DNA from: Pyropia yezoensis
Taxonomy: Eukaryota > Rhodophyta > Bangiophyceae > Bangiales > Bangiaceae
Assembly: GCA_009829735.1 (NCBI GenBank)
Contig: CM020619.1
Coordinates: 10,592,375 to 10,656,374, forward strand
Length of the DNA stretch: 64,000 nt
Direction: 5' to 3'
Shown piece by piece: positions 60,301-64,000 of the stretch. Both the position numbers and the translations under genes were made by a program. Under the pieces are notes generated by a model, which did not search any database, was not told the DNA's origin, and worked only from the letters and a program-made list of their open reading frames with translations. Each line of letters starts with the position of its first letter. Position 1 is the stretch's first letter.

Positions 60301-61368
60301 TCCCAATTGACCATCCCACAACTTGTGATATTGGTCCAAGAGGCGTTCAACTTGAACCCTCAACCTGGGGGGAACACCCTCCATGTTCACATGGGGCCGA
60401 GGAGAGGTGGCCGACTTGGCTTGATGCTTCTCCTTTCCGGACTTCGGGTCGCTACTTGCGCCCGCGTTGAGGGTGACCGCTACTACCGGTCCCTCATGTT
60501 GGTCGATATAGCCGAACTTGGCTCCCGACTTGAAGTACTTGGGCGTCGGACTCAGGTTCATCACCTGGATCCTCCACGGGACTCCGGCTTTGGAGTCCAT
60601 CGTGCCAAGGGCAACAGGCACTTGGTGCTTGCGAGCAAGACGGGGGTTAGGGTGCACCAACCCGTTCCCCGAAAAATCAGTTACAACGTCAACGTGCGCC
60701 ACCGCGTTGGGGGGCAACGTGACTTTGCGGGCTAAACGCAGGGTAGCAGTAAACCCTTCCCTCACAGAGCAAACAGGCTTCGACTGTGAGACTGTCACAG
60801 GAGCCACAGACTTTCCCTTACCAAGGATGGGGATAGTCTCCCCATTCATCAACTTGACCCAGTACTCGGGGCCACAGATCAAAGGCACTTGTGTTACGAC
60901 ATAAGGGGTACCCAGAAGCAGGGGTACCGATATATTCTCAACTACACCATAGGTCACGTCGACCTCATGGGTCCCCAACCTAGTTGGTAGGGTCACGGCA
61001 CCAACGATGGGAAGTACCCCACCATTGATGTCAATCATATGGTCAGCCTTGGACCTCCAGCGTTGGAGCTTCACCTCCTTTGGTAATAGCGACTTGCGTA
61101 TCAAGGAGGCTCCTGACCCGGTATCAAGCACGATACGGGCACAACAGGCGCGGCCGGGGGCAAGTTGCACCCGTCCAGCCACCTGGAAGTTCTCACCCGT
61201 CAGCACCGCGATGACCCGACGTGGGTTTACGTTCTTGGGGAGTCCTACCCGAGGTGGGCGGACTCCCTTAGGTCGCCGCAGTATCCGGCACGGTTGGTTC
61301 GTCCTCCTGGCCCACTTGGCCGAGGCTGCCGTTGTGAGCTTCGGACGGCCAGCTCCAACGGTCATTCG
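57382..61368 (-). CDS. pol: Pol polyprotein of element C (PR, RT, RNase H, IN, chromodomain)
   Basis: About 1,328 residues counted from the frameshift. An ATG at 61365-61363 overlaps the gag TGA as ATGA. The protease has IVLDTGSGASLIRK (~81). The RT has FCIDYRKLNESTVKD and YLDDIIVFSR (~526). RNase H has YILDVDASYDQLGC (~676), TELEGLAVVWAV and RCDHRALQF. Integrase has HPGPSKLYQ...CTSCAQNR, AMDILGPLP, TLSDNGPQFAS and HPQTNGQVERFN. The C-terminal chromodomain has LMLRVRWFGYKAKDDTWEYV. No interruption is seen, so it is probably functional. Expression should be by -1 frameshifting at 61368-61374, with stop-start reinitiation at ATGA as an alternative. Confidence 0.93.
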   Translation of the reverse strand, partial: RMTVGAGRPKLTTAASAKWARRTNQPCRILRRPKGVRPPRVGLPKNVNPRRVIAVLTGENFQVAGRVQLAPGRACCARIVLDTGSGASLIRKSLLPKEVKLQRWRSKADHMIDINGGVLPIVGAVTLPTRLGTHEVDVTYGVVENISVPLLLGTPYVVTQVPLICGPEYWVKLMNGETIPILGKGKSVAPVTVSQSKPVCSVREGFTATLRLARKVTLPPNAVAHVDVVTDFSGNGLVHPNPRLARKHQVPVALGTMDSKAGVPWRIQVMNLSPTPKYFKSGAKFGYIDQHEGPVVAVTLNAGASSDPKSGKEKHQAKSATSPRPHVNMEGVPPRLRVQVERLLDQYHKLWDGQLGLMRATQHRIELKPGAPPIRQQPYRGGPRSRALVKEQVARMEALDVIEASNAEWASPVVIVPKVDGTPRFCIDYRKLNESTVKDSYPLPRMDDCLDSLGEANVFYTLDCNAGYWQIPIAPEDRHKTTFTCHCGTYQCKRLPFGLCNAPATFQRAMDMILAGVRWQICLVYLDDIIVFSRSPEEHIGHLGQVFKLLADAGLSLKASKCHLFTQEVEYLGHVVRPGRLSVNKKNLRAIRKAQYPRTQTQMRSFLGMCNVYRRFTKGFAKVAKPLNELVSSTLPKNLPPPSRVEQESFEALRDLLLKPPILAIPRLGGHYILDVDASYDQLGCVLLQQQPDKEYLPVGYFSKGLNSAEKNYGVTELEGLAVVWAVTSLRHYLEGEKFLIRCDHRALQFIFKTDCTNTRLNRWRVRLAPFNFDIEYRPGRQHALADGLSRVPTEGLDTNPVDEDIPIVGVVTRSGQALNPEAPGNKKYLPLSLDEVVKAQAEDPFCKSQRDTLDTVVETRFFLGDDGLLMRRGVFQGTEQLVVPASLKDSILEREHNAPTGGHPGPSKLYQTLRTRYYWPSMVVDIYSWVAACTSCAQNRLMERRPSTAMLLFPAKEPFAALAMDILGPLPVTEEGNQYLLVICDRFTKLTRAIPLAEITAMSVVSAFLDHWVAAYGIPDSTLSDNGPQFASVLFQGVLDMLGVKANYATPYHPQTNGQVERFNKTIVRRLRHYVSEHVKTWDQYISILTTAYNSQVHSSTGEVPHAFVTPRRVRSIAVRRSLPTGEDSGSTPTPTESKAEFAAWLEHLIPKVRAEMDKAQKRYKRTFDKKVRNAKHVPEQGDWVLVHSHTPTGGKLVFQTKGPYQVLRTDGRRFTIESDDGVRTVNGQDVVKVAPPPAGDPAWARALESWRLPSLPAAKQGPQEYVFDMFIDHGWDEDTDRLMLRVRWFGYKAKDDTWEYVEDLPAEKVRAYCARNEIDPNSPPST

Positions 61369-63308
61369 TTTCCCGCCGACTTGGCGTCCGAATCTGAGGG
61401 CGGGGAGGAAGACGACGAGTCCGAGGACGACGTGTCCGCCTCCTCCGCCGAGGGTGTGGCGACCGCGACGACCGGTCGAGACCCACCCTCGCGGCGTGAA
61501 CGTACTTCGCTCGTAGCCGACTTCTTACTCGCATTCCTAACAAGTTGTTGGATGCGTTTACTCAACTTGGGGCAGTCATATGCCCAGTGTCCATCGGAGT
61601 TGCAGTTCCAACACCGATGGTCAGTTCCCGGAGGGGTCTTCCCAACTGGGGAAGACGAAGAGGTACCCTGGGAAGTTCCCACGGCAGCTACCACCCTCTC
61701 CTTGCGGATTCGGCGTGCCTCTCTCAACTCTCTGGCTTGGCGCGCCTCCTCCCGTTCCTTGGCCAACTCGGCCTGACGCTCCTGGCGTTGTTCCTCCCGC
61801 AACTTGCGGTAGGCCTCGCCTCTGCGATAGGCGAACCTGGCCAACTCGGCCAGGGTCGCCCGGGCAGTGTTATGCTCCCGGGTCTCCATCCGGACTGACC
61901 AATGGAGTCCCTCCACAAACCGACTCTTCACCACAGCTTGTGGATGAAGAAACCCACAAAGATTGTTGAGCTGACGGACTCGCTCCGCAAAGGACAACTC
62001 GTCCTCCGCCTCTTCCTGATGGGCTTGCGTAAACTCCTCGACTTGAGAAGCCAACGCTGCCTCATCAACCATGGCTCTCAACAACCAGTTGACGAGCTCC
62101 AAATAGGACGTCACCTCCCCAGCGCCTCCACTTGAGGAGCTGGGCATGACGGACATAAGTTCTGTCCGCAGGTCTCCCTTCGTAAACTCCTGTAGCATGT
62201 AAAAAGCCATGCCTTCACTTATGGCATTGTCGTCACAGGCTTTTGTGAAACGACGTAGGAACTCAAAGACACGGAGGGGGGGAGTTCCATCCCACTCCGC
62301 TCTGTGCCCAAAAGAATGAAGTGCATTCTTCTTGGCACGGCCCATAGCTCGGGCCTGGTCAGGACCATACGCCACCGACTTGTTGTGGAGGGCGTAGGTC
62401 TCACAGTCAAAGATCCGCTGGTAGACCGGGTTGGCTAGCTGAATCTTGGGCGGCACCTCACGTTGAGGGAACAGCCGCTGTGGCACTGGGGTAAGTCCAC
62501 CCTCAGTGCCTGTAGTCTGGTACGGCGAGCTTGGTGTAGCCGCCGGCGTTTCCGAGGGGAACTCCCCCGTGAAGGGCGTACGCCCCACCGCGTATGGTGT
62601 GGCTCCCTCGTTGGGAGTCACAGGTGTCGCCCCCAGTTCGGGGCGACCCGAGGTAGGCGTCAGGAGAGATTCCCCCTGCGCCTGTGGGCTCGAAAGCACC
62701 AATCCGGTCTGGACATTAAGGCCATCTGGCAAACTCGCCACAATTTGATTCAGAATAGTATTCGTCATCGTGACCACCAGGTCCGGCAAAGTCTGCCGCA
62801 ACACATTGGTCGCCTCCCGACGGACAGTTTCCTCGAGGAGGGGATTGACGACTCCAGTTGAGTCTCGGTCCGCCTCCGGGAGTCCACCTGAGGGGTAACC
62901 ACGTTCCTCAGGGGTTTCAACCGGGGGCCTGGGCGCGAGCCCATCACCGACCAACGGAGGTCCGCCGTCCTCCGAAAGCCTAGTTGGCGACGGCTCCAAG
63001 CCAAAGTTGGCTCCAACCCGAGTGGAACCCGCGGGGACAGTCCTCACCCCTTGGGACGTTCCCGTTGAGTATACCACACGGTGGCCAGACTTCGGCCCAC
63101 CCACATCAGAAGTGTCACCCGAGTGAACTCCCGACTGAGTCGGGGTGGCCTGTTGCCCGCCTGCACGTCCAGTCCTGCTGGCTTGAGGGACCTCCAGTCC
63201 CTTTGCGTCCCCAGGTAAACCCACCTGTGTCTCACCAGTATTCAAAGGCACTGAAGTACGTGCGTCACCCGTGTACTCCCCGGACGACGGGGGGTCCGAG
63301 CTAGCCAT
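61362..63308 (-). CDS. gag: Gag polyprotein of element C
   Basis: About 648 residues from the ATG at 63308. Residues ~1-250 are Gly/Ser/Thr/Pro-rich. Residues ~290-460 form the capsid-like domain (LRVFEFLRRFTKACDD, ELSFAERVRQLNNLCGF). A highly charged coiled-coil-like stretch follows (REEQRQERQAELAKEREEA). The zinc knuckle CWNCNSDGHWAYDC (CX2CX4HX4C) comes next, then an acidic/Ser tail. The protein ends GNE-stop, like element A's Gag, because both end over the same GGGAAAC site. Confidence 0.88.
   Translation of the reverse strand: MASSDPPSSGEYTGDARTSVPLNTGETQVGLPGDAKGLEVPQASRTGRAGGQQATPTQSGVHSGDTSDVGGPKSGHRVVYSTGTSQGVRTVPAGSTRVGANFGLEPSPTRLSEDGGPPLVGDGLAPRPPVETPEERGYPSGGLPEADRDSTGVVNPLLEETVRREATNVLRQTLPDLVVTMTNTILNQIVASLPDGLNVQTGLVLSSPQAQGESLLTPTSGRPELGATPVTPNEGATPYAVGRTPFTGEFPSETPAATPSSPYQTTGTEGGLTPVPQRLFPQREVPPKIQLANPVYQRIFDCETYALHNKSVAYGPDQARAMGRAKKNALHSFGHRAEWDGTPPLRVFEFLRRFTKACDDNAISEGMAFYMLQEFTKGDLRTELMSVMPSSSSGGAGEVTSYLELVNWLLRAMVDEAALASQVEEFTQAHQEEAEDELSFAERVRQLNNLCGFLHPQAVVKSRFVEGLHWSVRMETREHNTARATLAELARFAYRRGEAYRKLREEQRQERQAELAKEREEARQARELREARRIRKERVVAAVGTSQGTSSSSPVGKTPPGTDHRCWNCNSDGHWAYDCPKLSKRIQQLVRNASKKSATSEVRSRREGGSRPVVAVATPSAEEADTSSSDSSSSSPPSDSDAKSAGNE
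61368..61374 (-). promoter_or_regulatory. -1 ribosomal frameshift heptamer GGGAAAC (element C)
   Basis: It reads G GGA AAC in the gag frame, two codons before the TGA. Six nucleotides further (GAATGA) a stem begins: CCGTTGGAGCT pairs with AGCTC-A-CAACGG (11 bp, one bulged A) around a 10-nt loop, at 61361 down to 61329. Loop GGCCG can also pair with a downstream CGGCC, giving a possible pseudoknot. This is the textbook layout of a -1 frameshift signal. Confidence 0.82.
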
Positions 63309-63408
63309 GTTGGCTGACGATCCGTATGACACGGTCCAAGACCACCGTTCCTCTGAGACAGAGGGCCCCCTACACCCGGGTGCACCCGGAGGTAAAGTTT
63401 ACCTCTGT

Positions 63409-63425
63409 CCCCTGCTGCTCCACCA
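63409..63425 (-). promoter_or_regulatory. Primer-binding site of element C
   Basis: The plus strand reads CCCCTGCTGCTCCACCA, the complement of element A's PBS without a mismatch. It lies two bases from the LTR. Confidence 0.8.
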
Positions 63426-63427
63426 AA

Positions 63428-63896
63428 TGTGGCAAAAACCACAAGCACACACGGCACCCAAGTTGGGGCGGTGTGCTAGGGCTGCCTCCCGTGTCGGGGG
63501 AACCGGAAGAAGTGCAAGTCGCACACACTCTGTCCCTGTTGTGGGGCAAACCCCCCACGGACAAACAAGAGGATGGTGTGTGGTCCAACAGTTTCTTGGT
63601 CGGGACGGGGACGCAGGGCCAAGCCCCGCTGTCCCTCCCCTTATCCCCCCAGGGTCCACTCAGAATCTCGCCACTCAGAATCTCCCACCCCAGCACCTGC
63701 CCACCGGGCCACACGAAAATTCAAGACGATAAATGCAGAAAACCCTCAAATCCAAGTTGGATTTACTACTAAGCTAACTATCCCAAACTTAGGGAATATG
63801 GACCCAAATGCAGGGGGAGGAACGGATCAGGCTAGTGGCCTGCCGCCCCTTGCATGGCACGTGTTGCCCCCCTACCTGGGGGTCAATACTGCCACA
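63428..63896 (-). repeat. LTR (5' LTR of element C)
   Basis: 469 bp delimited by TGTGGC and GCCACA next to the PBS. No second copy is visible in the window, so the outer border is inferred from the inverted terminal hexamers. Outside it, the sequence ACCCCCCCAACCCCCC is the complement of a purine tract. Confidence 0.65.
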
Positions 63897-63912
63897 CCCC
63901 CCCAACCCCCCG
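63897..63912 (-). promoter_or_regulatory. PPT-like tract outside the LTR
   Basis: On the minus strand this is G-rich (GGGGGGTTGGGGGGG) and abuts the LTR on the side where flanking host DNA would be expected. It looks like the polypurine tract of another element in the same orientation. Confidence 0.45.
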
Positions 63913-63918
63913 GTCGCC

Positions 63919-64000
63919 ATGGACGCCCTGCCCTCTAGGATCGTGGACTTCCTCAACGTGGCGGCGAGCGTCGACTCCGACCTGCAAGAGCCTTCCCACG
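63919..64000 (+). CDS. Start of a further ORF, possibly the antisense ORF of the next element
   Basis: An ATG 22 bp beyond the LTR opens a frame to the window edge (MDALPSRIVDFLNVAASVD). The position and orientation are those of an antisense accessory ORF behind a 3' LTR. Only 27 codons are visible, so this is tentative. Confidence 0.35.
   Translation, partial: MDALPSRIVDFLNVAASVDSDLQEPSH

Larger units (their letters stand above)
55908..63896 (-). mobile_element. Ty3/Gypsy LTR retrotransposon C (intact gag and pol; 3' end in the gap)
   Basis: On the minus strand: LTR 63896-63428, PBS, gag, -1 frameshift site, pol with chromodomain, and an antisense ORF on plus. All visible frames are open. 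It is related to but clearly different from elements A and B in protein sequence and LTR, and it shares PBS and frameshift heptamer with A. Confidence 0.88.

Noticed and set aside
1-64000. CRISPR arrays, rRNA, tRNA or bacterial operons
   Set aside because: No spaced short palindromic repeats, no rRNA or cloverleaf-like sequence, and gene structure and mobile elements are eukaryotic.

Overview
The window is a GC-rich nuclear segment of a eukaryote. It shows GT-AG introns, Ty3/Gypsy chromoviruses, an isoprenylcysteine-methylesterase-like gene, Tc1/mariner-type elements, and large GC-rich minisatellites. A 46-residue TPR repeat of the type common in cyanobacteria is fused to an NB-ARC module. 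My best guess is a high-GC alga, most likely a bangiophyte red alga (Porphyra/Pyropia type). This is inference: no rRNA, tRNA or organelle gene is present to confirm it.

Layout. (1) 0.4-4.0 kb: a DD33E transposase gene convergent with a zinc-binding protein gene. (2) 4.0-5.6 kb: an 80-bp minisatellite and a pyrimidine-rich spacer. (3) 5.6-10.5 kb: a zinc-knuckle ORF overlapping, tail to tail, a large intron-poor NB-ARC/TPR (NLR-like) gene. (4) 10.4-19.1 kb: a tandem segmental duplication with an exact 4,600-bp offset. It duplicated the NB-ARC 5' end, its upstream region and the 3' end of an ICME-like esterase gene. One NB-ARC copy is intact, the other is an eroded N-terminal remnant; one esterase is complete, the other is a 3' stub. 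(5) 19.8-23.9 kb: a Myb/SANT-like gene and a gene resembling DUF3598. (6) 24.1-26.8 kb: TA-flanked MITEs, then an intron-containing paralogue of the 1.8-4.0 kb zinc protein. (7) 27.2-37.9 kb: a complete Ty3/Gypsy element (A) inserted in a roughly 360-bp GC-rich repeat. (8) 37.9-44.5 kb: that repeat, poly-C-rich sequence, and about 29 copies of a 160-bp G-rich satellite. (9) 45-46 kb: a second DD33E transposase broken by one amber codon. (10) 49.4-64.0 kb: two more Ty3/Gypsy elements (B defective, C with intact gag and pol), separated by a 500-N gap, plus the beginning of what looks like a further element at the right edge.

The most interesting observation is in the retroelements. All three Ty3/Gypsy elements carry a large ORF on the opposite strand, between the 3' end of pol and the 3' LTR. 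The three antisense proteins share a recognisable central domain although the elements are clearly diverged. Elements A and C also share a GGGAAAC heptamer two codons before the gag stop, with pol in the -1 frame, and an identical 17-nt primer-binding site. This indicates one retrotransposon lineage with programmed -1 frameshifting and a conserved antisense accessory gene.

Other points of interest are the NLR-like gene with its duplicated promoter, and a small family of Cys/His proteins with no function I can recognise. Roughly half of the window is repeats or mobile DNA. Many long frames in the GC-rich arrays are by-products of low stop-codon density and were left out.
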